The position numbers were made by a program, and so were the translations under genes. A stretch of DNA of 64,000 bases from Pseudomonadota bacterium (GTDB taxonomy: Bacteria > Pseudomonadota > Gammaproteobacteria > Burkholderiales > Usitatibacteraceae): assembly GCA_029781595.1 (NCBI GenBank), contig JAKOWJ010000227.1, positions 25,497 to 89,496 on the forward strand, written 5' to 3'. The stretch's first letter is position 1. Each line of letters starts with the position of its first letter. Below, piece after piece: positions 27,708-37,018 of this stretch. The notes under the pieces are model-generated. The model searched no databases. It saw only the letters and a program-made list of their open reading frames with translations, and had not been told where the DNA came from.

Positions 27708-28157
27708 ATGAAGACACGCCTCTACGCCATCGTCCTTCCCACCCTGCTCGCCGCCGGCGCCGCCGCGGCGGGCCAGGCCGGCGCGCCGGCCGCCATGCCC
27801 GCGGTGCACAAGCAGGGCGAGGTCTCGTACGTCAGCGGCGGCGTCGGCCGGGACGAGGCCACGGCCTTCCGGCACGCCGCCAAGGCCTGGCCGCTCGAGC
27901 TCGTCTTCGTGCAGAAGACGGGCCGGCGCGACAGCTACCTCGCCGACATCCCCGTCACCATCCGCGACGCGAAGCGCCGCGTCGTGTACGAGGGGCGCGC
28001 CGACGGGCCGTACTTCCTCGCGCGCCTGCCCAAGGGCGACTACACGGTGAGCGCGCGATGGGAGTCGTGGAACTTCACGCGCCACCTGCACGTGGGCGAC
28101 AAGCACCAGAAGGTGGTGTTCGAGTGGAAGAAGGCCGCGTCCGACCGGCGGGCCTAG
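27708..28157 (+). CDS. Secreted protein with carboxypeptidase-regulatory-like (transthyretin-type) fold, unknown function
   Basis: A 149-residue protein with signal peptide MKTRLYAIVLPTLLAAGAAAAG. The mature part is short-strand rich (IPVTIRDAKRRVVYEGRADG, FLARLPKGDYTVSARW), which resembles the beta-sandwich of carboxypeptidase-regulatory-like proteins. Function unknown. Probably co-transcribed with the DegP gene 24 bp upstream (AGGAGAA ribosome site), so an envelope role is plausible. Its TAG stop shares CTAG with the convergent HAD gene. Confidence 0.75.
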   Translation: MKTRLYAIVLPTLLAAGAAAAGQAGAPAAMPAVHKQGEVSYVSGGVGRDEATAFRHAAKAWPLELVFVQKTGRRDSYLADIPVTIRDAKRRVVYEGRADGPYFLARLPKGDYTVSARWESWNFTRHLHVGDKHQKVVFEWKKAASDRRA

Positions 28158-28954
28158 CCCCGGCGCGCCGCGAGGACCGCCTCGGCGAGTTCCGCGAAGC
28201 CCGCGGAACCCGCCGACGGCGTCACGTAGCGCGGCAGCGCGGTAATGAGGTCGGCCATCGCGCGCACGTTGGCCACGCCCGTGGCGTGAGGGAAGAAGGC
28301 GAACATCGGCTGGTCGTTGGGCGAGTCTCCCGCGAAGACGAAGCGCTCGCGCTCGGCCGCCAGGTCGATGCCGAAGTCCTCGGCCAGCATGAGGCGCGTG
28401 GTGGAGAGCTTGTCGTAGCCGCCGAACCAGCCGTTCACGTGGATCGAGCTCACCTTGGCGGTGAGGCCCTCGGCCTGCATGATCTCCACGATGCGCGCCA
28501 CGGCCTCGCGCGGCAGGGCGGGAACGTCCTCGCAGAAGTCGATGGCGAGGTCGGCCTCGCGGTAGGCCTGGTCGGAGGCGATGGCCGAGCCGGGCACCTC
28601 GGCGAGGATGCGCGCGGCGATGGCCTGCATCCGGTCGGCGCGGCGCGCGCGCTCGGCCTCGCCGATCACGTAGCGCTTGAGGAGCCGGCCCGCCGCCGCG
28701 TCGTGCCGGAACCAGAACGCGCCGTTCTCCCCCACCACCGCGTCCACCGGCCACATGCGCGCGATGTGGTCGCACCAGCCTGCCGGCCGCCCCGTGACGG
28801 GCACCACCAGCAGGCCCGCCTCGCGCAGGCGCTCCAGCGCCGAGTAGGCGACGGCCCGGAGCCGCCCGTGCGTGGTGAGCGTGTCGTCGATGTCGGCGAG
28901 CACGCCGCGCAGCGCGCGGCGCGCCTGCGCCGGGAACTCGGCCAGGGGCTTCAG
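28154..28954 (-). CDS. HAD-superfamily (type IIB) phosphatase, probable CTG start
   Basis: About 266 residues. Motif I is VLADIDDTLTTHG, motif II VPVTGRPAGW, motif IV GDSPNDQPMF. The cap type resembles Cof/mannosyl-3-phosphoglycerate or sucrose-phosphate phosphatases. The substrate is unknown. No ATG, GTG or TTG lies between the upstream glpD end and motif I in a sensible position. The best start is CTG at 28954, which overlaps the glpD TGA in the same geometry as the ATGA overlaps elsewhere in the window, with a GAAGG about ten bases ahead. An upstream GTG within glpD cannot be excluded. Confidence 0.8.
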   Translation of the reverse strand: MKPLAEFPAQARRALRGVLADIDDTLTTHGRLRAVAYSALERLREAGLLVVPVTGRPAGWCDHIARMWPVDAVVGENGAFWFRHDAAAGRLLKRYVIGEAERARRADRMQAIAARILAEVPGSAIASDQAYREADLAIDFCEDVPALPREAVARIVEIMQAEGLTAKVSSIHVNGWFGGYDKLSTTRLMLAEDFGIDLAAERERFVFAGDSPNDQPMFAFFPHATGVANVRAMADLITALPRYVTPSAGSAGFAELAEAVLAARRG

Positions 28955-30465
28955 GCGCGGACCTTCGCCGCGACGTAGGCCTCGACCGCCTCGCGCTGGG
29001 CCGCGTCCATGTGCAGCCCGCACTTGGTGCGGCGCCACAGCACGTCCTCGCCCGTGCGCGCCCACTCCTCGGCCACCAGGCAGTCGACCTCGCGCTCGGT
29101 GAGGCCGGCGCCGAAGTGCCTGCCGAGCTGGTCCACGCGGGTGACCTCGCCCAGGACGTGCGTCGTGCGGCTGCCGTGGCGGCGCACCACGCCGTCCAGC
29201 ACGTCGCGCGGGAAGCCCTTGTAGCGGTCGAACATGTCGTCGCGGAAGGCGTTGAAGTTGGCCATCTCGCCGCCAGGCAGGTAGGCGTCCTTCGTCCACT
29301 CCGGCCCCATGGGCGGCAGGTAGGGCGCGAGCTTCTTCAGCACCGACTCGGCCAGGCACCGGTAGGTGGTGATCTTGCCGCCGAAGAGCGAGAGGAACGG
29401 GGCCTTGCCGTCCTCGTCGTCCAGCTCGAGCACGTAGTCTCGCGTGATCGAGGAGGGATCGGACTTGCCGTCGTCGTAGAGCGGGCGCACGCCCGCGAAG
29501 GTCCACACCACGTCGGCCCTCGAGATCGGCTTCGCGAGGAAGCGGTTCACCGCCTCGATGAGGTAGTCCGTCTCCTGCGGCGTGATGTCCACGGCCTCCT
29601 CGGGCGAGTCCACCGGCACGTCCGTGGTGCCGATGAGGCTGTACTTGCCCTCGAAGGGGATGACGAAGATCACGCGCCGGTCGGTGTTCTGCAGGATGCA
29701 GGCGTGGCCCAGCGAGTGCACCTTGGGCACGACGATGTGGCTGCCCTTCACCAGGCGCACCTTGGCGCCCGTGGCCCGGTGCGGCACCCCCGAGAGCACG
29801 CGCGAGACCCACGGGCCGGCCGCGTTGACCACCGCCTTCGCGGTGACGGCGCGCTTCGCGCCCGTGGCGAGGTCCTCGATCTCGCAGGCCCACGCGCCGG
29901 CCTCGCGGCGCCCGCCCGTGAACTTCGTGCGCGTGAGGACGGTGGCGCCCTTGTCCCGCGCCGACATGGCGGTGAGCACCGTCAGGCGCGCGTCGTCCAC
30001 GCGGCAGTCGGAGTAGACGATGCCCGAGCGGATCTCGGGCTTCAGGCCCGCGCTGTACTCGATGTGCGGGAAGGGCACGGCCTGCGAGCCGGGCAGCGAG
30101 ACGCGCTTGCCCAGGTGGTCGTACATCCACAGCCCGATGCGGATCATCCACACCGGGCGCATGGTGCGGTCGTGCGGCAGCACGAAGCGCATCGGGCGCA
30201 CGATGTGGGGCGCGGCGTGCAGCAGCACCTCGCGCTCCTCGAGCGCCTCGCGCACGAGGCGGAACTCGTAGTACTCGAGGTAGCGAAGCCCCCCGTGGAT
30301 GAGCTTGGAGCTCCAGCCGCTGGTGGCCGAGGCGAGGTCCGCCATCTCCACCATCAGCACCTTCAGGCCCCGCCCCGCCGCGTCGCGGGCGATGCCCGCG
30401 CCGTTCACGCCCCCGCCGATGACGAGGAGGTCGTAGTCCGTGCCGCCTGCCGACTGGGTCGACAT
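28951..30465 (-). CDS. glpD: Aerobic glycerol-3-phosphate dehydrogenase
   Basis: A 504-residue FAD-dependent, membrane-associated enzyme that oxidises sn-glycerol 3-phosphate to DHAP and reduces quinone. The dinucleotide motif is VIGGGVNGAGIARDAA. FAD-dependent G3P dehydrogenase motifs GLRYLE and GGKITTYR are present. The length matches E. coli GlpD (about 501). ATG 30465 follows GGGAGAAC. Downstream, the HAD phosphatase gene overlaps its stop. No glpK or glpF gene is nearby. Confidence 0.95.
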   Translation of the reverse strand: MSTQSAGGTDYDLLVIGGGVNGAGIARDAAGRGLKVLMVEMADLASATSGWSSKLIHGGLRYLEYYEFRLVREALEEREVLLHAAPHIVRPMRFVLPHDRTMRPVWMIRIGLWMYDHLGKRVSLPGSQAVPFPHIEYSAGLKPEIRSGIVYSDCRVDDARLTVLTAMSARDKGATVLTRTKFTGGRREAGAWACEIEDLATGAKRAVTAKAVVNAAGPWVSRVLSGVPHRATGAKVRLVKGSHIVVPKVHSLGHACILQNTDRRVIFVIPFEGKYSLIGTTDVPVDSPEEAVDITPQETDYLIEAVNRFLAKPISRADVVWTFAGVRPLYDDGKSDPSSITRDYVLELDDEDGKAPFLSLFGGKITTYRCLAESVLKKLAPYLPPMGPEWTKDAYLPGGEMANFNAFRDDMFDRYKGFPRDVLDGVVRRHGSRTTHVLGEVTRVDQLGRHFGAGLTEREVDCLVAEEWARTGEDVLWRRTKCGLHMDAAQREAVEAYVAAKVRA

Positions 30466-30509
30466 TTCTTGTTCTCCCTGATTTCTCGCGCCTTCGCCCG
30501 GGATACCCG

Positions 30510-31082
30510 CTACTTTACGCCCGCCCGACCGAAGCGGGACCACCACAAAAGGCCTAGGATCGTCTTGGTGTCCGTGACGAGCCCGGCCTGCACCCAGGCC
30601 AGGGCGTCCTCGATGCGCGCGGCGAAGACCTCCAGGTGCTCGCCGGGATCCAGCCTCGCGCCCACGTGCCGCAGGTCGCGCGCCCCGTAGACCTCGATCA
30701 GCTCGTTGGAGTAGCCCACGCAGGGGTGGAGCGTGGCCACGTGCCACCACTCGCCCGCCTCGTAGCCGCACTCCTCGACCAGCTCGCGGCGGGCGGTGGC
30801 CAGGGCCGGCTCGCCCCGCTCCATCTTCCCGGCCGGAAGCTCGATGAAGTGGCGCTGCAGGGGATAGCGGTACTGGCGCTCGAGCAGGATCGTCCCGTCG
30901 TCGGGGAAGGCCATCATCACCACCGCGCCCGGGTGCTCCACGTACTCGCGCCAGGCCGCCGCCCCGTCGGGCAGGCGCACCTCGTCGCGCCGCAGGCGCA
31001 GGAACCCGCCGTCGTAGGCGAGGCGCGTGGAGAGCGTGGCTTCCGTGAAGTCGCCGGTGGGCTCCGGCGGGAGCTTGGCCAT
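30510..31082 (-). CDS. Nudix hydrolase, ADP-ribose pyrophosphatase (NudF-like)
   Basis: A 190-residue enzyme. The Nudix box at residues 85-107 (GKMERGEPALATARRELVEECGY) fits Gx5Ex7REUxEExGU exactly. The proline-containing segment after the box (LHPCVGYSNELIEVY) resembles ADP-ribose pyrophosphatases, which return ADP-ribose to AMP and ribose 5-phosphate. It starts three bases after the nuoN stop, so it is probably the last cistron of the nuo transcript. That placement suits an enzyme linked to NAD breakdown products. Confidence 0.88.
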   Translation of the reverse strand: MAKLPPEPTGDFTEATLSTRLAYDGGFLRLRRDEVRLPDGAAAWREYVEHPGAVVMMAFPDDGTILLERQYRYPLQRHFIELPAGKMERGEPALATARRELVEECGYEAGEWWHVATLHPCVGYSNELIEVYGARDLRHVGARLDPGEHLEVFAARIEDALAWVQAGLVTDTKTILGLLWWSRFGRAGVK

Positions 31083-31085
31083 CGG

Positions 31086-32540
31086 CTACAGGCTCGCGGT
31101 GATGGCCCGGGCGCAGAGGTCCATCAGGGGCGCGGGCACGATGCCCAGGGCCAGCACGGCCAGGGCGTTGGCCGACAGCAGCACCCGCGCGTCCGCACGG
31201 GGCGCGATCGTGATCTCGCCGGCCGGCTCGTCCATGTACATGAGCTTGACCAGCCGCAGGTAGTAGAACGCGCCCACCACGCTCATGAGGACCGCGAACA
31301 CCACCAGCCAGCCGAACCCGGCCTCGAAGGCCGCCTGCAGCACCGCGAGCTTGGCCAGGAACCCCACCGCCGGCGGGATGCCCGCGAGCGAGAAGACCAC
31401 CACCAGCATCACGAAGGCGTACCAGCGCGACTTGCGGTTCAGGCCCCGGAAGTCCTCGAGCTCCTCGGCCTCGAACCCCGCGCGCGACAGCAGCAGGATC
31501 ATCCCGAAGGCGCCCAGCGTCATGAGCACGTAGGTGAGCACGTAGAACATCGCCGAGGCGTAGCCGTTCGTCGTGCCCGCCGCCAGGCCCATGAGCAGGA
31601 ACCCCATGTGCGAGATGGTGGAGTAGGCGAGCATGCGCTTGAGGTTCGTCTGCGCGATGGCCACGAGGTTGCCCAGGCCGATGGAGGCCGCCGCGAGGAG
31701 CGCGAGCATCGCCTGCCAGTCGTGGTCCAGGCCCCCCAGGGCCTGCGCGAGCAGGCGGATCACGAACGCGAAGGCCGCGATCTTGGGCGCCGCGCCGATG
31801 AAGAGCGTCGCGGGCGTGGCCGCGCCGTGGTAGACGTCGGGGATCCACATGTGGAAGGGCACGGCCCCGAGCTTGAAGGCGATGCCGGCCACGACGAAGA
31901 CCACGCCGAAGACGGCGAGCGTCTGGCTCGCCCCCGCCCCGCCGAGCGAGGCCGCCACGCGCGCGATGTCCAGCGAGCCGGTGGCCCCGTAGAGCATCGA
32001 CAGGCCGTAGAGGAGCATCCCCGAGGCGAGCGCGCCCAGCACGAAGTACTTCATGGCCGCCTCGGTGGCGCGGGCCGAGTCGCGCTGCAGGGCCACCATG
32101 GCGTAGAGCGAGAGCGCCAGCAGCTCCAGGCCCAGGTAGAGCGTGAGGAAGTGGTGCGCCGAGATCATCACCATCATCCCCAGCGTCGCGAAGAGCGCGA
32201 GCGAGAGGAACTCGCCGCGCAGCAGCGAGCGCGCCTCCAGGTACAGGCGCCCGTAGACGAGCGTCACCGCGGAGGCGCCCAGCGCGGCCACCTTGAGCAC
32301 CTGCGACATCGGGTCGGAGACGAACATGCCGTGGAAGGTGACGGCGGTGGCGTTGCCCACGGTGGCGCCCGCGAGCACGGCCGTGCCGGCGAGCGAGGCG
32401 ATGGCGAGCCAGAAGCTCAGGTGCTTCTCGCGGTCGGGCACGAAGAGGTCGACGAGCAGCAGCGCCGACACGCAGGCGAGCAGCGCGATCTCCGGGATGG
32501 CGGGCGCGACCGTGGCGAGCGAGAAGGTGGCCGTGTTCAT
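31086..32540 (-). CDS. nuoN: NADH-quinone oxidoreductase subunit N
   Basis: A 484-residue, antiporter-like membrane subunit of complex I that contributes a proton channel. It is strongly hydrophobic with about 14 segments. Typical landmarks are the lysine-containing helix near FKLGAVPFHMWIPDVYHGA and the NLKRMLAYSTISHMGF motif. The ATG at 32540 overlaps the nuoM stop (ATGA). Last complex I gene of the operon. Confidence 0.95.
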   Translation of the reverse strand: MNTATFSLATVAPAIPEIALLACVSALLLVDLFVPDREKHLSFWLAIASLAGTAVLAGATVGNATAVTFHGMFVSDPMSQVLKVAALGASAVTLVYGRLYLEARSLLRGEFLSLALFATLGMMVMISAHHFLTLYLGLELLALSLYAMVALQRDSARATEAAMKYFVLGALASGMLLYGLSMLYGATGSLDIARVAASLGGAGASQTLAVFGVVFVVAGIAFKLGAVPFHMWIPDVYHGAATPATLFIGAAPKIAAFAFVIRLLAQALGGLDHDWQAMLALLAAASIGLGNLVAIAQTNLKRMLAYSTISHMGFLLMGLAAGTTNGYASAMFYVLTYVLMTLGAFGMILLLSRAGFEAEELEDFRGLNRKSRWYAFVMLVVVFSLAGIPPAVGFLAKLAVLQAAFEAGFGWLVVFAVLMSVVGAFYYLRLVKLMYMDEPAGEITIAPRADARVLLSANALAVLALGIVPAPLMDLCARAITASL

Positions 32541-34030
32541 GAGAGCTTGGAGGTCGCCACGTGCTTCAGCAGCTCCTGGATGGTGGGGTTCATCACGTCG
32601 GCGAAGGGCTTCGGGTACACGCCCATGGCCAGGACGCACGCCGCGAGCAGCACGAGGAAGACGAGCTCGCGCGCGCCCACGTCGCGCAGCGCCGCCACCT
32701 GCGGGTTGGCCACCTCGCCGTAGACCACGCGCTTGACCATCCACAGCGTGTAGGCCGCGCCGAAGACGAGCGTGGTGGCCGCCAGGAACCCGAGCCAGAA
32801 GTTGGCCTTCACCGCGGCCAGGATCACCAGGAACTCGCCCACGAAGCCGCTGGTGGCGGGCAGCCCCGAGTTGGCCATGGCGAAGAGCACGAGGAAGGCG
32901 GAGAAGACGGGCATGGTGTTGGCCACCCCGCCGTAGTCCGATATCTGCCGGGAGTGCACGCGGTCGTAGAGCACGCCCACGCACAGGAACATGGCCGCCG
33001 AGACGAAGCCGTGCGAGACCATCTGCACCAGGCCCCCCAGCACGCCCTCGGCGCTGAAGAGGAAGAAGCCGAGGGTGACGAAGCCCATGTGCGAGATGGA
33101 CGAGTAGGCGATGAGCTTCTTCATGTCGCCCTGCACCAGCGCCACCAGGCCGATGTAGACCACGGCGATGAGCGAGAGCGTGATCATGAACCCGGCCAGG
33201 GCGTGCGAGGCGTCCGGCGCGATGGGCAGGTTGAAGCGCAGGAACCCGTAGGCGCCGATCTTGAGCGTGATGGCCGCCAGGATCACCGAGCCGCCCGTGG
33301 GCGCCTCCACGTGCGCGTCCGGCAGCCACGTGTGCACCGGCCACATCGGCACCTTCACGGCGAAGGACATGAACATCGCCAGGAACACGAGCGTCTGCGC
33401 CGTGGCCGTGAGCGGCAGCCGGTGGAAGTCCAGGATCTCGAAGCTGCCGTTGGTCTGGTGATAGAGGTAGATGAAGGCCGCCAGCATGAGCAGCGAGCCC
33501 AGCAGCGTGTACAGGAAGAACTTCACCGCGGCGTACACTCGGTTCGGGCCGCCCCACACCCCGATGATGAGGAACATCGGGATGAGCATGGCCTCGAAGA
33601 ACACGTAGAAGAGCACCGCGTCCAGGGCGGCGAAGGTGCCGTTGATGAGCCCGGACATGACGAGGAAGGCCGCGAGGTACTGCCCCACCTTGTCGGTGAC
33701 CACCTCCCAGTGCGCCACCACCACCAGCACCGTCATGAAGCTGTTGAGCAGGATGAGCGGCATCGAGATGCCGTCCACGCCCAGGTGGTAGTTCACGTTG
33801 AAGAGCGGGATCCAGGGGGCCATCTCCTGGAACTGCATCTGCCCGCCGGCGGCCGTCGAGAAGCCCGTCCACAGCGGCAGGCCCACGGCGAATCCCGCGA
33901 CGGCGCCCGCGAGGGCCGTCCAGCGCGCCGCGGCAGGGCGCCGGTCGTCCGCGACGGCGAGCACCAGCAGCCCGAAGGCGATGGGCACCCAGGTGACGAG
34001 CGAGAGCAGCGGCAGGCCGGTCTGCGCCAT
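32537..34030 (-). CDS. nuoM: NADH-quinone oxidoreductase subunit M
   Basis: A 497-residue antiporter-like membrane subunit with about 14 helices. The conserved helix KVPMWPVHTWLPDAHVEAPT and the DMKKLIAYSSISHMGFV motif are present, carrying the channel lysines. The start ATG 34030 lies three bases after the nuoL stop, and its end overlaps nuoN. No irregularity seen. Confidence 0.96.
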   Translation of the reverse strand: MAQTGLPLLSLVTWVPIAFGLLVLAVADDRRPAAARWTALAGAVAGFAVGLPLWTGFSTAAGGQMQFQEMAPWIPLFNVNYHLGVDGISMPLILLNSFMTVLVVVAHWEVVTDKVGQYLAAFLVMSGLINGTFAALDAVLFYVFFEAMLIPMFLIIGVWGGPNRVYAAVKFFLYTLLGSLLMLAAFIYLYHQTNGSFEILDFHRLPLTATAQTLVFLAMFMSFAVKVPMWPVHTWLPDAHVEAPTGGSVILAAITLKIGAYGFLRFNLPIAPDASHALAGFMITLSLIAVVYIGLVALVQGDMKKLIAYSSISHMGFVTLGFFLFSAEGVLGGLVQMVSHGFVSAAMFLCVGVLYDRVHSRQISDYGGVANTMPVFSAFLVLFAMANSGLPATSGFVGEFLVILAAVKANFWLGFLAATTLVFGAAYTLWMVKRVVYGEVANPQVAALRDVGARELVFLVLLAACVLAMGVYPKPFADVMNPTIQELLKHVATSKLS

Positions 34031-34033
34031 GGC

Positions 34034-36064
34034 CTAGGACCCCAGCCGCCCGGCCACGGCGGCGATCGCGCCCGACAGGCGCGGCAGCGTGGTCCACAGC
34101 CCCACGAGCACCACCGCCCCGAGGATCATCGCGAAGGCGTAGTGGTAGACCAGGCCCGTCTGGGCGCGGCGCGCGAGTCCCGCGAGCCAGCCCACCAGGC
34201 GCGCGGTGCCGTTCACCATGAAGCCGTCGATGAAGGTGCGGTCGCCCCACTTCCACAGCCCCCCGCCCAGCGCGCGCGCGCCGCCGGCGAAGAACCAGTC
34301 GTTGAAGTCGTCGAAGCCGTACTTGCGCTCCAGGATCGTGGCGAGCACGCCCGACTTCGCCTTGATGCGCGCCGGCAGCTCCGGCCGCACGAGGTAGAGC
34401 CAGCCCGCCAGGCCCGCGCCGCCCAGCGCCAGCCAGAAGGGCGCCGAGGCGAAGGCGTGCAGCACCATCGCGCCCGGGCCGTGGAACTCGCGCGCCATCT
34501 CCTTCATCGTCTCCGTGGGCGCGATGGCCTGGCCGAACCAGCCGCCGTAGAGCATGGGCTCGATGGCCCACCAGCCGATGGCCACCGACGGGATGGCGAG
34601 CAGCACCAGCGGCACCGTCACCACCCAGGGCGACTCGTGGGGCTTGCCGCCGTGGCCGCCTTGGCCGTGGCCCGCCTCGCCGTGCCCGCCGTCGCCGTGC
34701 CCGAAGCGCTCGGCGCCGTGGAAGGCGAAGAAGACCAGGCGGAAGGAGTAGAAGCCGCCCACGAACACGCCCGCCAGCGCCAGCGCGTAGGCGAAGGCCG
34801 CGCCCGGCGTGTGCGACAGGTGCAGCGCCTCGAGGATGGAGTCCTTCGAGAAGAAGCCCGCGAAGGGCGGCAGCCCCGCGTTGGCCAGCGCGCCGACGAG
34901 CACCGTGGCGTAGGTGATCGGCATGTAGCGGCGAAGGCCGCCCATGCGCCGCATGTCCTGCTCGTGGTGCAGGGCGATGATGACCGAGCCCGCGCCCAGG
35001 AACAGCACCGCCTTGAAGAAGGCGTGCGTCATGAGGTGGAAGATCGCCACCGGGTAGGCCGCCGCGCCCAGCGCCATGGTCATGTAGCCCAGCTGCGAGA
35101 GCGTCGAGTAGGCCACCACGCGCTTGATGTCCGTCTGCACGATGGCCACCAGCGCCATGAAGAAGGCGGTGATGGCGCCGATCACGATCACGAAGGACAG
35201 GGCCGCCTGCGAGAGCTCGAAGAGCGGCGACATGCGCGCCACCATGAAGATGCCGGCCGTCACCATGGTCGCCGCGTGGATGAGCGCGGAGATGGGCGTG
35301 GGACCCTCCATGGAATCCGGCAGCCACACGTGCAGGGGGAACTGCGCGCTCTTGCCCATGGCGCCCACGAACAGGCCCACGCAGATGATGGTGCCCAGGG
35401 CCCAGGAGTCGCCGGGGATGAGCTCGATGCCGGTGTAGGCGAGCTGCGGGGCCTTCACGAAGACGGTGGCGTAGTCGAGCGTGCCGAAGTAGGCGAAGAC
35501 GAAGCCGATGCCCAGGAGGAACCCGAAGTCGCCCACGCGGTTCACCAGGAAGGCCTTGAGGTTCGCGTAGATGGCCGTGGGCCGCGTGTACCAGAAGCCG
35601 ATGAGCAGGTACGAGACCAGGCCCACCGCCTCCCAGCCGAAGAAGAGCTGCAGGAAGTTGTCCGCCATCACCAGCATCAGCATCGCGAAGGTGAAGAGCG
35701 AGATGTAGGCGAAGAAGCGCTGGTAGCCCGGGTCGTCGGCCATGTAGCCGATGGTGTAGAGGTGCACCATGAGCGAGACGAAGGTGACCACCACCATCAT
35801 CACCACGGTGAGCCGGTCCACCAGGAAGCCGATGTGCAGCGACCAGCCCGGCCCCGTGAGCCACGTGAAGAGGGTGCCGGCGAAGGAGCTGCCCCCGGCC
35901 ACCTCCTTGAGCAGCACGAGCGAGGCCGCGAGCGAGACGGCCACCGAGGCGATCGTCACCGTGTGCGCGAAGGCCCGGCCGAGCCTCGCGCCCAGCAGGC
36001 CGGCGAGCAGCGCGCCGGCGAGCGGGGCGAAGGCGGCGATCATCGCGATCGTCATCAGGTCCAT
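34034..36064 (-). CDS. nuoL: NADH-quinone oxidoreductase subunit L
   Basis: A 676-residue antiporter-like subunit whose C-terminal amphipathic helix runs along the membrane arm. Landmarks are GKSAQFPLHVWLPDSMEGPTPISALIHAATMV (33 residues, at about 228-260) and DIKRVVAYSTLSQLGYM. A His/Gly-rich loop (residues about 454-474, with repeated GHGxxG) lies between two helices near the C-terminus and is longer and more histidine-rich than usual. ATG 36064; seven bases after nuoK. Confidence 0.96.
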   Translation of the reverse strand: MDLMTIAMIAAFAPLAGALLAGLLGARLGRAFAHTVTIASVAVSLAASLVLLKEVAGGSSFAGTLFTWLTGPGWSLHIGFLVDRLTVVMMVVVTFVSLMVHLYTIGYMADDPGYQRFFAYISLFTFAMLMLVMADNFLQLFFGWEAVGLVSYLLIGFWYTRPTAIYANLKAFLVNRVGDFGFLLGIGFVFAYFGTLDYATVFVKAPQLAYTGIELIPGDSWALGTIICVGLFVGAMGKSAQFPLHVWLPDSMEGPTPISALIHAATMVTAGIFMVARMSPLFELSQAALSFVIVIGAITAFFMALVAIVQTDIKRVVAYSTLSQLGYMTMALGAAAYPVAIFHLMTHAFFKAVLFLGAGSVIIALHHEQDMRRMGGLRRYMPITYATVLVGALANAGLPPFAGFFSKDSILEALHLSHTPGAAFAYALALAGVFVGGFYSFRLVFFAFHGAERFGHGDGGHGEAGHGQGGHGGKPHESPWVVTVPLVLLAIPSVAIGWWAIEPMLYGGWFGQAIAPTETMKEMAREFHGPGAMVLHAFASAPFWLALGGAGLAGWLYLVRPELPARIKAKSGVLATILERKYGFDDFNDWFFAGGARALGGGLWKWGDRTFIDGFMVNGTARLVGWLAGLARRAQTGLVYHYAFAMILGAVVLVGLWTTLPRLSGAIAAVAGRLGS

Positions 36065-36071
36065 CGCGGCC

Positions 36072-36377
36072 TCATCCCTTGAGGGAATCCAGGTCGTCGA
36101 CGCGGATCGACCGGAGGTTGCGGAAGAGCGTGACCAGGATCGCCAGGCCGATGGCCGACTCGGCGGCGGCCACCGTGAGGATGAAGAACACGAACACCTG
36201 CCCCGCCGGGTCGCCCCAGTAGTGCGCGAAGGCCACGAAGTTCGTGTTCACCGCGAGGAGCATCAGCTCGACGGCCATGAGGATGACGATGAGGTTCTTG
36301 CGGTTCAGGAAGATGCCCGTGACCGCGATCGCGAAGAGCAGTGCCCCCAGCACGAGGTACCACGACAGCGGGATCAT
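36072..36377 (-). CDS. nuoK: NADH-quinone oxidoreductase subunit K
   Basis: A 101-residue, three-helix membrane subunit of complex I, at the usual length. The conserved glutamates in membrane helices are visible in [11 protein letters not shown] and [11 protein letters not shown]; both take part in proton transfer. Its ATG at 36377 overlaps the nuoJ stop (ATGA). The long in-frame extension upstream of this start is the nuoJ gene in another frame. Confidence 0.95.
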   Translation of the reverse strand: MIPLSWYLVLGALLFAIAVTGIFLNRKNLIVILMAVELMLLAVNTNFVAFAHYWGDPAGQVFVFFILTVAAAESAIGLAILVTLFRNLRSIRVDDLDSLKG

Positions 36378-37018
36378 CGCGGCGCCTCCCCGGCGGGCGG
36401 GGCCTCGGCCGGCGCCGGCGCGGCGGCCGGCGGCACCTTCAGCACCCGCAGGCGCGTGGCCTTGGTCGCGGCGAGCTGCACGGCCGGATCCTGGTAGCGC
36501 GAGGCCTTGCGCGGCCGCAGCGTGAGGGCGATGGCCGCGACGATGGCCACCAGCAGCACCACCGCCGCCAGCTCGAAGGGGTAGACGTAGTCGGTGTACA
36601 GCAGCAGCCCCAGCTCGCGCGTGTTGGAGTACCCGGGGGCCGGGGCGGGCGGCGCAACCACCTGGCCCGCGCCGAACTCGCCCGTGCCCAGCACGAGGAA
36701 CATCTGCAGGGCCATGAGCCCGCCCACGGCGAGCGCCACCGGGAGGTTGCGCCACATGCCCTGCCGCAGCCGCTCGAAGTTGATGTCGAGCATCATCACC
36801 ACGAAGAGGAAGAGCACCATCACCGCCCCCACGTAGACCAGCACCAGGGCCACCGCGAGGAACTCCGCGTAGGCGAGCAGCCACAGGCAGGAGGCGCTGA
36901 AGAAGGCGAGCACCAGCCAGAGCGCGGCGTGCACGGGGTTGCGCGCCGTGATGACCAGCAGGGCCGAGGCGAGGAGGATGGTGCCGCTCGCGAGGAAGTC
37001 GGCCAGCACGGGGGTCAT
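36374..37018 (-). CDS. nuoJ: NADH-quinone oxidoreductase subunit J
   Basis: A 214-residue, five-helix membrane subunit. The conserved helix [17 protein letters not shown] is typical of NuoJ and contains the pi-bulge region. The C-terminal ~45 residues are Pro/Ala-rich and probably disordered. The ATG at 37018 shares one base with the nuoI stop (TGATG). Confidence 0.95.
   Translation of the reverse strand: MTPVLADFLASGTILLASALLVITARNPVHAALWLVLAFFSASCLWLLAYAEFLAVALVLVYVGAVMVLFLFVVMMLDINFERLRQGMWRNLPVALAVGGLMALQMFLVLGTGEFGAGQVVAPPAPAPGYSNTRELGLLLYTDYVYPFELAAVVLLVAIVAAIALTLRPRKASRYQDPAVQLAATKATRLRVLKVPPAAAPAPAEAPPAGEAPR

Noticed and set aside
25142..28978. 1278-codon open frame on the plus strand
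   Set aside because: Low-complexity Arg/Ala/Gly/Pro composition; it is the shadow of the sensor kinase, degP and downstream genes in another frame.
31086..35864. Very long open frame of 1592 codons on the minus strand
   Set aside because: Only its last 484 codons are nuoN. The rest is nuoM and nuoL read in a wrong frame, kept open by high GC.
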